The notes beneath the pieces were generated by a model, which saw only the letters and a list, made by a program, of their open reading frames with translations, searched no databases and was not told where the DNA came from. 64,000 bases of DNA from Tretioscincus oriximinensis (lineage: Eukaryota > Chordata > Lepidosauria > Squamata > Gymnophthalmidae): contig JAJVDF010000192.1 in NCBI GenBank assembly GCA_022410635.1, forward strand, positions 1,219,024 through 1,283,023. The letters are read 5' to 3'. Below, piece by piece: positions 1-11,830 of the stretch. The position numbers and the translations under genes are program-made. Numbering within the stretch: the first letter of the stretch is position 1; each line of letters opens with the position of its first letter.

Positions 1-2046
1 AAGGGCCTTAGTCTTCACTGACAAATATACACAAAACATTATTTTGAATGCTCCAAAACCTGATGAGTGGATGTGAGGACAGGTACGGACTTGACTCCCG
101 GAAACCCAATATAAGTGCCCCAGTGGGGCCAAATAAGGACTGCTTGATGTTGATGCCTGAAAGTCTAGGGTGATCTGAAAATCATTTTCACATCTGCATT
201 CCCTAAACTGATTGGCGGCTGCTGTCCAGGATTTCCACAGGAAGTGCAAACATGCCAAAACATGAACTAGAAATCTTCTGCATACAAAACAAAATCCTGA
301 AGCAATACTGTTCAACCTGACCAAAAGAAGAAAACATATTGAAATTGTGATGGTTTGCACCAGAAAGACATACAGAGGTGGATTTGCATGCTTGGCTAGA
401 ATAAAAGGCTGATTCTCTCGGGTCTGTCAAGAACTGACATCCCGATTCCTATCCAGGTGTTTACAACGTGTCTGTTTGATATGCCTAGGGATGGATCAGA
501 AGTTTGGAGCGTTTCTAATACTGAGAAGAAGAAAAAACCCTGAAAATTCTAACTTCTAAAATACTTCTCCAAATGTCAGTTTCCTTCAGACCTATTCCAG
601 AATTTAAACTGGAGTGTTAGCAGGAGTTTGTGCAGATGTTCACAGCTACACTTTCTGCTAAAAGTATTTACTCATGCCTACATTCACTTATGTGGGTGGG
701 TGAGCACAAGGTAATATAGTGTATGTATGTAATATTTTATGGGCAGCTGCATACAGAGTCTATCACAACTGCAATTTGAACTTTAAGAGAAACTCATTCT
801 CACATTTCTTTGCTATGTTCTGTCCTAGCTAATTCCCGTTAACATAGGTTCTTCTACATTGGCCTTATATCCTCAAATACAGAGTTGTCATCCACAAGTT
901 AGTGCAGATTACAGCAGGGGATGGTCAATATATTGTGAATCATTATTATGGGATATATTCTGGAATAATACCTATCGCAGAAAGGGTCTAACACACCCAT
1001 CCAGGACCCAGACACAGCTATATAGTTCAAAACTCTCTCCATGTTCCTCAACTTTGGGAAAAGTAAAAAAGGAGAAATAGTGGGAGCATCTCACATAACC
1101 CAAAATATCCAAGTATAAGTGGAATCCCGACATAAACTCCACTNTCCTTGGATATTCTGGATATTAAACACTGCTCTGCATTGTTTTAATCTGGTTGCTA
1201 TCCAACTACAGAGGAAAAAATAAGTGACGTCTGGATGTTGATTAGGTAACACCCTCTCCTCAAACGGATGCAACTTTGATGTCCCAAGAGATTACAAGAA
1301 AATGCCAGCCTTTTACAAAATGCTGGTGTTTGCCTTCAGCAGAACAAAATGAGGCTGCTAGATAAGTACAACCTGCTGCAGCATAATGCTGATAATTCAT
1401 CTGGGAACTTATGGCTCCATCCCCTCTCATTTTGTTACTTCTGTTCCTGCAGTCATCTCCTAGATGAATGATATTTTGCAATACTTGAGCCAAGAGAATG
1501 CCAAAGCTTTAAAGAAAAGTATGGGGATTCCTGCATTTTCTTCAATCCAGCCATCTGGCTACATATACTGGCTGCAGTCTGACATGGCTTTGGGCCTGTT
1601 TGCCAACCAAACTATGATGCTGGCAGGACACTGGCAGTTTAAGTATGTTTGGAAGGATCTTTTATGGGTCCATGACTGTTGTGAAAACAAATGAACACAT
1701 GAAATGCTCCTGACATAGCTTTGTCAAATATTTGCCTTCTCCTCCTACCCTCAAAAAAGGTAGTTATCTATGAAGTAGGCCCTTTTAGCATGAGCCAACG
1801 ATCAGGATTAGGAGTCTGTGCAGAAAAGTTCCAGTTCTGGTAGATCTACATGTCAGAATAAATCTAAGTGACCACGCCCTCCTACTGGAATACTTTATTT
1901 ACATAATTCTGATCGAGAGGTTCCTGATTGGAAATGCTGGTAGTGATAATTAAAAATGCCTACCAAGTGGAGCAGTGACTCCAAGGATCGGGAGGGAGTT
2001 CATCAATACATCAAAACATTCTATGAAACACAACTACTGTGAAAGA
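1..2046. other. No gene or repeat recognised
   Basis: AT-rich sequence without a convincing exon, splice-bounded ORF or recognisable transposon. The ORFs here are short (77 codons at most) and look like chance frames. Unrecognised old repeats cannot be excluded by eye. Confidence 0.5.
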
Positions 2047-2304
2047 GAGCCAGTTTGGTGTAGTGGTTGAGTGTTTGATTCATACCTGGTAGTCTCCCGG
2101 TTCGATTCCCCATTCCTCCACGAAAGCCAACTGGATGACCTTGGGCCAGTCACAGTTCTTTGAACTCTCCCAGCTACACCTACTCCACAGGGTGTCTGTT
2201 GTGGAGAAAGCAAGAAAAGCTATGTGCGCCGCCCTATGGTTGACTGCCCTGAGACCTTCGGGTATAGGGCGGGATACAAGAATAAATAAATAAATAAATA
2301 AATA
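2047..2304 (+). mobile_element. tRNA-derived SINE, Sauria-type (head type A)
   Basis: The head has a pol III box A-like stretch (TGGTGTAGTGG) and a perfect box B (GGTTCGATTCC), as in tRNA genes. The body has the squamate SINE core (ACCTTGGGCCAGTCACAG, then CACAGGGTGTCTGTTGTGG). The 3' part contains a small inverted pair around GCCCTATGG...TATAGGGCGGG and ends in an AATA repeat of about six units. Such SINEs are non-coding and are copied by a partner LINE's reverse transcriptase. A second copy with the same head and tail lies at 46327-46585. No clear target-site duplication was found. Confidence 0.85.
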
Positions 2305-3352
2305 CTGACGTCTTCAACCAGGCCTGTATTTAGGCAAAATATAGATACCGGTAGTACTAGGAAGATATTAATATTTTTTACTGCTCTTCTTATTATCAAA
2401 CCCAAAGTATCTGAGGGAAGAGGGGGAGTAAAATAAATACATTAATAAAGTAAACAAATAAGTAAGTAAATTACAGCCTATGGGTAAAATACATCCTGAA
2501 ACTCACATCAATTGCACCACATCTACAGTGGAGACTGTCTGGATCAGGGCCACAATGCAGGAAATGCTGATCCTGCCTTCACTGTTCTATGGTCGGAATC
2601 AATAGCCTATCTTATCTAGACCCTGTAATTCTGAAGACAGGAAGATGAGTGCAGAAAGGACTCGCTTCAGGAATCTTTCCAGAAACAGTCAATGGCAAAC
2701 TTATTTTGCATTTGTATTGGTGAGTCTATGGATGTTATCTGTTACCTGACAATAAGCAAACCAGTGGCCTATTTTTTAAAAAAGTGGTTGTAGCCCAGTG
2801 ACAAAGCAAAGTGCCTGGAAATCAAAGGAACAGTGATTGGACTGTCAGCCTTCCCCTTGAAGTAGGCAATGGAAAACCTCTTCTGCACTTTTGCCAAGAA
2901 AGCTGCCTAGAGGTGCCCACTCAACCAGGAATCACTCTGGCATACAACAGCAATGAATTTTTTAAAAGCCTTCCTTATGTACTCCCTGCAAAATGGAGAA
3001 ATTCGAAGGTCATTGTAGAAAAGCAGCATTTGAACCTTGGGTTTTGCACCACTAAACTCTTGCTGCTTTGCTAGAGCTGCCTCCTCAGTACTGTCACACA
3101 GTCTACGTTTTCCCCCTTAGGAAATTCTATCTATTAGTGATTATGTTTCATGTGAGAATTTAACAGTTACATTCGTAATGGGTTTACAGCATGTGTCGGT
3201 CTGTGATGTTTTCTTTCCAACACGATAATGGCAGCGCAAGTGCCTCGCCACTTGAGACATCTGCACCCCCCAGAGGATCTTGCATCCCAGCATGCCACTC
3301 TGTGAGATCTTGTACAACGTTTATGGCATTATTTCTCTGAACACTCTGGGGA
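2305..3352. other. No gene; possible degraded SINE at 2776-2960
   Basis: Around 2850-2915 there is a stretch (GTAGGCAATGGAAAACCTC followed by TTGCCAAGAAAGC) resembling the body of squamate SINE/BovB-tail families, preceded by a weak tRNA-like head (GTAGCCCAGTGACAAAGC). It is too diverged to assign firmly. The 87-codon frame at 2811-3074 overlaps it and is not credible as a gene. Confidence 0.35.
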
Positions 3353-3370
3353 AGAGAGAGAGAGAGAGAG
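3353..3370. repeat. (GA)9 microsatellite
   Basis: A pure GA/AG dinucleotide run. It is flanked by unremarkable sequence. Confidence 0.9.
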
Positions 3371-3864
3371 CACTTCTTAAGATGCAACCTAAATAATCCT
3401 TTCAGTAAAATAATAATAAAAAGTTTGTTTCTCTCTTTATCCTCAATGGCGATAAAGCGAGTATCTTGCTTTTCTACACACTTGGTGGCTGTTATCGCAC
3501 CAACCCTCCCTGAGCAAACCCTTTCTCTAGGCTAAACCTGCCCAGTTCTTTCAAGCTCACTTTGCCAATTTGTGTTCTCTAATCTTATTGTTCATCCTGA
3601 ATTAATTCCCTGCATTTTGTTTCTCAGCTCTTCTGGCTGCACAAGGGGTTCTTGAACTTCATCAGTCATACACAGACGGCGGGGGAAAGAGGCCTCCATT
3701 TCCTAAAGTTTCACGGACAAAAATATCTGTGGAACATTTTAATCAGTTCTCAGACTTTTCCTAGGGGATCCTGGAAGATGTCACTTTCTCTGAAGGTGAA
3801 CTCATGAATTTCTCTTTCAGCCCACTATTGCACAAGGTTTGTATGTTCAATTCAAAGGGCAAAC
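3371..3864. other. No feature recognised
   Basis: Unique-looking sequence with no ORF of interest and no recognised repeat. Confidence 0.45.
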
Positions 3865-3876
3865 CAAACACACATT

Positions 3877-4050
3877 TTCAGAGAAATAGCCGTGTTAGTC
3901 TAGCAGAAAGTCCAGCAAAGGAGCTAGCAGCACTTTGAGACTAACTTGAAAAAAGTGGTTGGCATAAGCTTTCGTAGATAGGTCTACTTCTTCAGATGCC
4001 AACCACTTTTCTCAAGTTAGTCTCAAAGTGCTGCTAGCTCCTTTGCTGGA
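3877..4050 (+). mobile_element. Fold-back retroposon-like element with 12-bp target duplication
   Basis: The unit begins TTCAGAGAAATAGCC and GTGTTAGTCT, the start of an interspersed family I associate with sauropsid genomes but cannot name. Positions 3911-3964 and 3997-4050 are inverted copies matching at 53 of 54 bases, around a 32-nt loop containing AAGCTTTCGTAGA. The whole unit is bracketed by perfect 12-bp direct repeats, CAAACACACATT, at 3865-3876 and 4051-4062. Related copies are at 61421-61512 (without the second arm) and 29566-29630 (degraded). The second arm therefore looks like a self-primed fold-back copy present when the element inserted. Confidence 0.8.
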
Positions 4051-4062
4051 CAAACACACATT

Positions 4063-6774
4063 GATAGCAAACTGTACATCCATTCGTTTGGTTATGACAG
4101 CAAACCATTTAATTGTTTATTTTCAAAAACATCCTGCCCTTCCTAACAGATTGTGGATAACAAACATAAAAGACAAAAAGTAGAAATGATTCAAAGACAT
4201 TTAAAAATAGCTACGGATGAGGTAGGATTAAAAGTCTGGGTAAGTTTTAACCAGGCATTGAAAACTATATAATGCTGGTACCTAATGAGCTTCAAGAGGG
4301 AGGCTGTTTCAGAGTCTGGGGCCACCACAGAAAAAGCTTTCCCATGTGCTTCTATCCATAGTAGTGAACTGGGAGTCAAAGGAAGAGGGATGGCACAAAG
4401 AGTTCATAATGGAGGTACGAGCTTGTTGCTATTTGTGTGTACTTTATTTGGCTTGTGCCTGAGAAGCCAGCTCAGCTCTAGATATTTATCCAAAGCTGTT
4501 TGAGGGTAACTATTCTGCTTTTAAGACATTATGCGGAATATCTTGCCCTATTTTAGCTGGCAACCCTCATGAAGGAAGAACAAGATTTACAACACATTTT
4601 TATTGCTGTAACAGATGGTAGCAGGAAATAATAACTCAGTTCAAGTTCAAATGTCAGAATATAAATCCAGGCACTTAAGTACAAACAGAAAAGTTAAAAC
4701 AGTCCAGAATACCAAGAGTCAATGTCAGAAAAGTCAGGAAATGCCCAATCCAGAATTACAGAGAATCACCACTGATAAAGTTGTTGTTAGCAACAGCTTA
4801 ACATTGAACTCAGGCCCTAGTTCTAGCCCCCTACCTCTTCACAAATGAAACTTACAAGGGGCCTCATAGATTGGCATTTTTTAGTATCTTAGGTGAATGT
4901 TGGAACTGTTGCTGAATGCCATTGGTCCTTCTGCTGCATCTGAATGAGCTGACTGACAGTTGTGATTACAGAAGCAGAATCTCCTACCTCTGACCCTTTC
5001 CTTAAACCAATGAGTAACCTTGGCCAATTCATAATTCGATAAGTAAAACAACATACCAAATTGTAATGCAAAATAGTGCTCAGTATATCTATGGAAAACT
5101 TAAATTCTGAATTTCTAGCCATGAAATCTTGAACATCTGTAAAACCTTGAATAACCTTACAGATAATTTTGCTGATCAAAGGTGTAGACTGGCTAATCCA
5201 ATTCAATATTCCAACCCACTGCTCAACCACTGTACAGGGACTACATAGCGATACAAACGTGTAATAACATGTATTTTCAATTTTATTACTGTTTAATTAG
5301 AAATAATAGGAATGTGGAATATCAGATTTTTATGGTGAACCATTGATGAATTTATCCCTCACATGTGTGGCACCACAGGGGAGCATCAGGAGCTAACTCA
5401 ACATAAAACACACATTTGGAAACAGCTTATTGAGAGGTTTTTTCCCCACAAAATCTGCAATACAGAAAAGAGAAAAAGAAAGGAACACAGGATGACTGTG
5501 TGAAATCCAATTCTATGAGATCCAATAAAGAGGAGCTAAAGCTCAAGTTTCTCTCAGGACTATAGGCAGAATGCCACTTTTTCCTTAGTTCAGACTGCCT
5601 ACCTCTGTTTTCTCNCTCTATGCTCTATTGTTACTCTTTTAAATACCTGGCTGCTAATCAAGAATAAGAAAAATACAAAGAAAAATAGGTGGGTGATTGG
5701 CTGACTTCCAGGTATTTGGAACTGTAACAACAAGGGCTGAGAGATGGAGAAAAAAAGTCAGGATTGCTTCCTCCTGTCATCTTACATGGGAAATAAAAGG
5801 CAATAGCTGGCTTTAAAGATCCCCCAATTGCTTGTTGCCATCTGGCAAGAGGATCTTCCCCCACTCCCCACTTGCGATTGCCTCTTTGTCCACTTAGAGA
5901 TAGGAAAGTATTGATCTGCAGTTCTATTCTTCCCTTATTGTTAGTCAAGCTGACCAGACTCAGAACTGAAGAGATTTGGAACCATCAAAATCTGGTCACT
6001 GGTGACCATTAGTTCCCCCTATATAGAGTAAAATTTGTTGCAAATTTTTAGGACAATCTCCTTGTTACTCTTTTAACTATACGTTTTCTAGATTCCTGCT
6101 AGATTTCTCTCAGAAATCATAATAAAAATGTTGAAACAGAAGAAAAACCGTGTTAATATAGGCGATGTGACAAACAAATCCTACACACAAAGAAATATCT
6201 GAGGAAAAATATACGTTTTCAGTGAGCATCTAAAAGAAATAACAGTAGGTGAATTTGCCTTTTTATTGCTTACTATTGCTGCTTTTTGAGACATCTCAAA
6301 ACTGGATTGTCTCTCCGGCCTTTCGTACTTCCACCGGTTGAAACATTCTTGATCCTAGCCCAGGAGCAGGAAGNTACCTGCTTTATTTCTACTCTTATTT
6401 ATTTTTGGTAAACTTTAGCCAGTGAAGCAAATTTCACAACAAGAGTGAGACTTGTCTGCAAGTTCCCTCTGACTGCTGTTTGTTCGTAGATGGAGGATCC
6501 ATACACCATACAAAGAGAAGTGTATGGCATTTGAAAAAGAGCATTCAACACTATATATAGCTTGACCCTGTTTCTCAGTAAGTATTGATCAAATTTCTGT
6601 TTTTCCAACAAACTCTAGCCAAAGCTGAGTATTTGTATTTATTTACTTTTGACCTTTATATTCAGCTACCCCATCTTAAAAACCAGTATAATATACAGCA
6701 TTCTTCTCTGTTTGATCTACTCTTACATCAGCCTTGAAGTTGAGAGATGGTGGCTGTATTATTACAGATGTCAT
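4063..6774. other. No gene recognised
   Basis: About 2.7 kb without a credible exon. A segment near 4215-4400 (GGCTGTTTCAGAGTCTGGGG, then CACAGAAAAAGCTTTCCC) resembles an interspersed element common in squamate DNA but cannot be placed in a family here. The 113-codon reverse frame at 4889-5230 has no recognisable domain. Confidence 0.45.
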
Positions 6775-6935
6775 GGGGATCATAGATGGCTAGCTGGAAA
6801 GCTTCAAGACAGAATTAGACAAATTCATGGAGGGCAGGTATCTCAAAGGGTACTAGACGTTCAGACTTTCTTCTGCTGCTTTAGTTGCCCAAATTCAATT
6901 GAGACACTGTATTTGACAGGATGATGGCCTACAAA
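6775..6935 (+). mobile_element. CR1-clade LINE 3' fragment
   Basis: The stretch GCTTCAAGACAGAATTAGACAAATTCATGGA matches, with divergence, the 3' coding end and UTR of the CR1 copy at 20505-22616 (TTTCAAGACAAGACTAGACAG followed by TTTATGGACACC). The later part (CTTTCTTCTGC, then GAGACACTGTATTTGACAGG) resembles the rest of that 3' UTR. It is a short, old remnant without coding capacity. Confidence 0.6.
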
Positions 6936-8090
6936 GACTGTGGTTATCTTATCCAGCAGGGCTTTTCTAATGTCTTTTTGGTTTGCAAACAGACAATCCT
7001 TTTCTATGATCAGTATTTCTGCACAATTTAAGAATAACTGGGCCATGTGGAAAAACAAGGGGATGATGTCTTTTATATGATTCCATGTTGACATTATCCC
7101 AAACAGTCCTTCAACAGGAAACAAATATGACCATGTAGGAGAAGTGATTTATTGATCCAAGATTATAAACAAATAAAACACATTTATGAATAAAATGATC
7201 AAATTTCAGTCTGGTGTTTTTTTTCTATATAGTGCCAAGTTAGAAGATCTACAGTATAACAATGGGGCTATCATGTAACTGTAAGTATTGCCAGGTAATT
7301 TTCTTATAAAACAGTAATGTAAAGTTTTAGTTGATTTTTCCCAAAACATAAGCATACAAAAATAAAATGTACATTATTTTTTAACACAGAAATACAGCTA
7401 TGGCAGTAATAAAATAGGATCTCTCCCCCCTAATATGTCATTATTAATGTTCGATGCAATTTGTATCCCAAATTACTAATTCATTTGTATACTAATATCT
7501 GCTATTTATCTTTTTTTCTTGCTATAACTATCTGAATCCATTTTTCCTTGGAATTATTTTCCTCTACTCCAATTCCCCCCTGCCTTTCTATAGAATCCAG
7601 AAGAACTACAACTACTTCCCAAATATTTCATAACTAATTATCTAAGTGAAAACTTCCTTATGTTCCCAATTTTGTGCAACTGTCAACTTTGCAACTGTTT
7701 ATAATACAGGTAACAGTCTCACTTTATATTTAGTTATCTCTATTATCTGCTATTGATTTTATTTTATCATTGAGTAGTTACTCCATTTCATGACCCATTT
7801 TTACCCAGAACTCTTTGACATGTTCATATTCCCAAAATATACTTACATACTTTATATTCCGCATTTGCCATAATCAAGAAAAATAGGAACAAAACCAAAA
7901 GTTAGAGGTTTTCAAGCTACAATCCTAAGAGCTGTCTGAGACAATGTCCCACCTTAATTGAAAGACATCATTTTTTGTATCTTTTCCAATTCCATGTGTT
8001 ACTTTTTGCACCTATTCCAGTTCTAGTTAAAAACTGTTCATGTGCTATCCCACACCACAAGAAGTGGCTTGGGAGCAATATACACATGGC
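6936..8090. other. No gene recognised
   Basis: AT-rich sequence with many short homopolymers, no credible ORF and no recognised repeat. Around 7480-7860 it resembles the low-complexity flank of an old L1, but nothing can be fixed. Confidence 0.4.
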
Positions 8091-8098
8091 ACTTCAAG
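8091..8098. repeat. Left 8-bp target-site duplication of the hAT-type MITE
   Basis: ACTTCAAG, identical to the eight bases at 8603-8610 on the other side of the 504-bp element. Confidence 0.85.
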
Positions 8099-8602
8099 TA
8101 GGGCTGCCAAAATATGGAACGGAGGTGGGGTGGGGGTGCGTGCACGCACGTGAACACACATGTGCGTGCGCACATATGGACGCTTGTAGTGAGACAGGCA
8201 GAACCTCTCTTCTGCCTGTCTCACCACAAGCGTCCGTGCACGCGTGTGTGTGTGTGCGTAGCTGCTCCAATGCTGGAGGTGAGGTTTCACACGCCAACTC
8301 GCCTCCAGCGGAGGAAAAATGCCTGGGTTTGGGACAGGAGAACAGAGGTGTCCTCCTGTCACAAACCCAGGCGTTTTTCCTTTGCTGGAGGCGAGTTGGC
8401 GCGCTTTGCAAGCAGGCGCGTGAAACCCCGACTCCAGCATTGGAGCAGCTACGGCACACTCTGAGGTTCCTTCCAGGACCCCGGGAAGTGCTGCTCGGGC
8501 TGCAGCCATCAGCTCTGAAGGCTGCTTTGCCTTTAAAATCCTGGATTTTTACATTCCTTGATGCAGGATTGTCCCGCTTTCCCGGGACATANGNCAACCC
8601 TA
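8099..8602. mobile_element. 504-bp hAT-type fold-back MITE
   Basis: The ends are terminal inverted repeats, TAGGGCTGCCA on the left and the complement of TAGGGTTG on the right (two Ns interrupt it), flanked by an exact 8-bp duplication ACTTCAAG. An 8-bp duplication and a TAGGG start are hallmarks of hAT transposons. Inside are two long hairpins. Positions 8179-8203 pair with 8210-8234 (24 of 25 bases). Positions 8258-8290 pair with about 8418-8452, enclosing an inner pair 8294-8340 with 8352-8399. The segment 8115-8170 is alternating purine-pyrimidine (GTGCGTGCACGCACGTG), a Z-DNA-prone composition. There is no transposase, so it is non-autonomous. The long ORFs on both strands here are side effects of the palindrome and high GC. 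Confidence 0.85.
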
Positions 8603-8610
8603 ACTTCAAG
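8603..8610. repeat. Right 8-bp target-site duplication
   Basis: ACTTCAAG, identical to 8091-8098. Confidence 0.85.
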
Positions 8611-11107
8611 CCGACTGGCCCTGCCCTCAAGCAGTATGTGAGGGACTTTCACATTTAGGGCGCAAAAGCCCATAGTGCTTCATCCATACTGATAGGGCAG
8701 GAATGAGGATTTTATGCAGAACATGAAATGCCCCAACTGCTCTAAAGATCGACTGGTCAGGAATGATCTTCCCATAGAAGACTTGGCTTCCCACAGGTCA
8801 GGCATGACAAACAACGATCTTTTACAGTAGAGGTAATTACAAACAGGGCCAAAGTTCCCTATCCCCCCCCCCCCCCGGGCATTTTCAGCACACCCCAAAT
8901 AAGGCTTGCTAGTAAGTGCACTGGTTATGTTATTTTTGCCATTGCCAGCCCTCCATCTGGAGAAGGCTGCAGGGCTGATGAATGCTATGATAAACTTCCA
9001 CGGCATCCTTGGGGCTCCTTCTTCATGGCTTTTCTTTTTTGCTACGTGTGCTGGAAATACCTTACAAGATTTTCAAACTCACAGATCTTGTCTAAGCAAC
9101 AATCACATGAAGTCTGCTGTAAAGCAAGCGGAAATAGCAGGAGAAGAGACATGAGAAACACACATTAACGGGAAGGCAAAAGTGCATAACTTCCAGGAAT
9201 GCTTTTTATGGTGGTGGATGGGGTCCACTAGATTATGCTAGCAGCATGGTGGGGGATAGAGCCAATACTGCTTGGTAATACAACGCCCGCCCCCACTCCC
9301 CATTGCCTTTTCTAATATGCCAGAGCGTTCAGGCTCTGAGAGCTAAGAAGCTATTAGCTAACATTAGCATGCTAATTTTTATTGGGAAATTAAATGCCCA
9401 AGCTCTAGACTGCTATAACATTTTTTACATTTCTTTTTACCTCTTGACTCACTCCCTGAAAAAGAACCTTGGCCACCCCATCTTTCAGAAGAACAAAATA
9501 CAAGGCAAATTATCTTTTGAACTCTATTGGCTGTTTGAAGCAGGCAAACAAAAGCAGCTCCTCATTTGTAAGGGGAATCAAAGGCAGCATTAAATAGATG
9601 TAGGGCTGCTGAATGAAACATGCCGATCCCCTTTCTTTTCAGTCAACTGAGGGCTGTGAGCAGGAATGAATGAACTGGAAATACAGCCTTCCCTCAAGAG
9701 CAGGGGCAAAAGTGGGGGTGGGATGGACCCCTAGTAAAGAAAACAAGATGTCCACATTCGGGCTTTGACTGAGGGAAAGTCCAAGTGATTAGCAGGAACA
9801 GAACTTTCACACTGCTAGTGGGTTAACTATTCCCTAATCACTCCAAAAGTATTCTTAAACTTACCTTGTGTGGGCTGCTTTTAAGTAATCTACAATCATT
9901 CTTGCCCTTAGAAACATTCCTACAAGAAGAATGCTGTATTCCAGCCTTTTTCTATTCCACATGTCTCGTGACATGTTTCACCCTATCACAACGAAAGTGG
10001 GTAGCCAGAACTGATGAAGGCTAGAATACAATGTTCACACTTACAGATCCTGTACTAGGAGTGGGACTGTTTCTGCCTGGGATAGTATCAAAGGCAGGAA
10101 AGAGTCCCCCTAGTCAGTGGATGGAATGAGAATAGTTCCTAGCAATCATTCCCTGAAAATAAGTGCAAACCCACCCACCCATCCCCCATCAAAGTCAGGT
10201 CAAATTGAAAGCTTGTACAGAATACAAGAGTAGCTAAATTCCATGCTCAGTATCTGCCAAGCCAGATATATCGAAACCAGCTGGCTTGGTTACCCTTCTT
10301 ACAAAACGTTTCATCTAATGGCAACTAACTCTCTCCTATCTGTTGTATGACAAATTTGGAAGCAATTGTTCTAGCAGAATGAGGATACGTATACAAGAAG
10401 AAAAACAGAAACAAGGAACAGGAGAAGTCCCTGTTGCCCCATCTTGTAAAACTGGAGTTAAAGACAAAAGAGAAGTCTCCCAGTGGCAACCTGGCAATTC
10501 TTTCAAAAACCCTGCCCCAAAAGAGCAGTACAAGACCTTAAGAGTGATTCTGCCATATATCCCACACAGAAAGGCCTAGCAGGAATTCCCTGTGGAGATA
10601 GATCTTCAGCTTTAGAAAGCTCTTATATCACCTTCGCAGAGTGTATTTAATTCAGTAAACTCTGTCCCACCCGGACAGAAACCATCTCCCAAACTAGCTC
10701 AGGGGAATTTAAAGATGCTGCTGCTGGCAGGCACTCTGCACAAATGGAGATTGGACAGAGGCTCCACCTGCTGTTTTATGAATTAAAAGGCAAGACATGC
10801 AAAGGAAGCAAAGTGGAGAGATGAAGACGACGTGGCAGGACAAACAGGGAGATCATTGACAGGTCTTCATAGGCTAATGTTGATACAGTTCTTTTAGGAA
10901 CTGGAGGAATGCTACAAATGTGTAATGGTCATTGACATGGATGGCCACTTACTCCTCACCAAAGGGAGGGGGAATGTTATTTTTAAAAGAGAATAGAATA
11001 TGCAGATTTGTATAAAATCCACATGTGTTGATTAACTTCACCATACGTGGTTTCACAGGTATTAACCTTCCCTACTATATTTTTAAAGGGCTGATTTTCT
11101 TTATAAT
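8611..11107. other. No gene recognised; repeat-poor
   Basis: About 2.5 kb with a C14 run at 8863-8876 and little recognisable repeat. The block 9300-9600 (for example TTAGCTAACATTAGCATGC) and 10730-10880 look non-repetitive and could include conserved non-coding sequence, but this cannot be tested without an alignment. The ORFs (up to 108 codons) show no domain. Confidence 0.45.
8863..8876. repeat. Poly-C run (14 C)
   Basis: Uninterrupted run of C followed by GGG. The length may be unreliable in a draft assembly. Confidence 0.85.
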
Positions 11108-11252
11108 TAAAATAGTGGTCCACTATTTTAAGTCAATAGCCGATTAAAATCCTTATGGGAGTTGAACTCCCAGGCTGATGTGCTACATATGGTATTAAGC
11201 AGCAGTTAATACCATATGCAGCATACTAGGCTGTGAGTTCAATTCCCCATAA
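11108..11252. repeat. Two adjacent hairpins, one tRNA-like
   Basis: Positions 11108-11118 and 11120-11130 are perfect inverted copies (TAAAATAGTGG) around one base. Next, 11153-11198 and 11206-11252 are imperfect inverted copies of about 46 nt around a 7-nt loop, both ending in TTATGGG and meeting at GGTATTAA. The arms contain GAGTTCAATTCCCC, like a tRNA box B, and its mirror. This may be a small palindromic transposon or a duplicated-inverted SINE head. No target duplication was identified. Confidence 0.6.
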
Positions 11253-11577
11253 CCATAGAACTTGGGAGGACTCTACAGGTGCACTGCAGATGAGCAGCAA
11301 CAATGGCAAAACTGGTGACTCTGCATACGAGCAGAACTTATGCTGATTAACACAGGATGACAGAAAGGCATCTCACCAAGAAGGTGAATGACTATGGTCA
11401 TATGATCAGCATGTTTGATCTTGGTGGTTAGTTTCAAAGCTTTGAATTTCCAGGTCTTGTTCATATATGCCATCAAAACATACTTAACAGAGAACTGCTG
11501 CTAATGGGGGGCTCTGTATGACTGTTAACACAGTTGCCCTTTAAAATGGCTTGCAGGACAGCTGTTATCTCCATGAA
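11253..11577. other. No feature recognised
   Basis: Unique-looking sequence between the hairpin cluster and a SINE. Confidence 0.4.
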
Positions 11578-11830
11578 CAAGAAGAAGAACTGGGTTCTTA
11601 TACCCCACTTTTCTCATGTTTCAAAGGGACTCAAAGCAGCTTACAAAGGTATTTTGCCCGAAGGCTTACATTCTACCTTCCCCACNAGACTGTGGGGGTT
11701 CCCACATATCTATTTGCAGTCAGTTGCAATTTCTTGCAATTCTTGCTTTCAAATAGCTGGGTTGGTTACAGGCTTCGAAACCCTATCTCCCAGATGAGAG
11801 ACGGTTTCCTTAGCGACTGAGCCATTCATG
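11578..11830 (-). mobile_element. tRNA-derived SINE, head type B, minus strand
   Basis: Read on the minus strand it starts with a tRNA-like head (ATGGCTCAGTCGCTAAGG, then a box B-like GGTTTCGAAGCC) and ends with AAAGGGACT-type tail sequence, a hairpin-forming GGGGTATAAGAACC and a (CTT)n tail, seen here as GAAGAAGAAGAAC at the left. The same body is found at 34655-34988 (minus), 40315-40620 (plus) and 63851-64000 (plus). Part of the region between box B and the body is missing compared with the 40.3-kb copy. Confidence 0.8.

Noticed and set aside
2047..2120. Possible tRNA gene (good box A/B)
   Set aside because: It continues into a SINE body and AATA tail and has no acceptor stem; it is a SINE head.
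7975..8658. 227-, 178- and 154-codon ORFs on both strands
   Set aside because: They fall on the palindromic, GC-rich hAT-type element. Similar peptides on both strands result from the inverted repeats.
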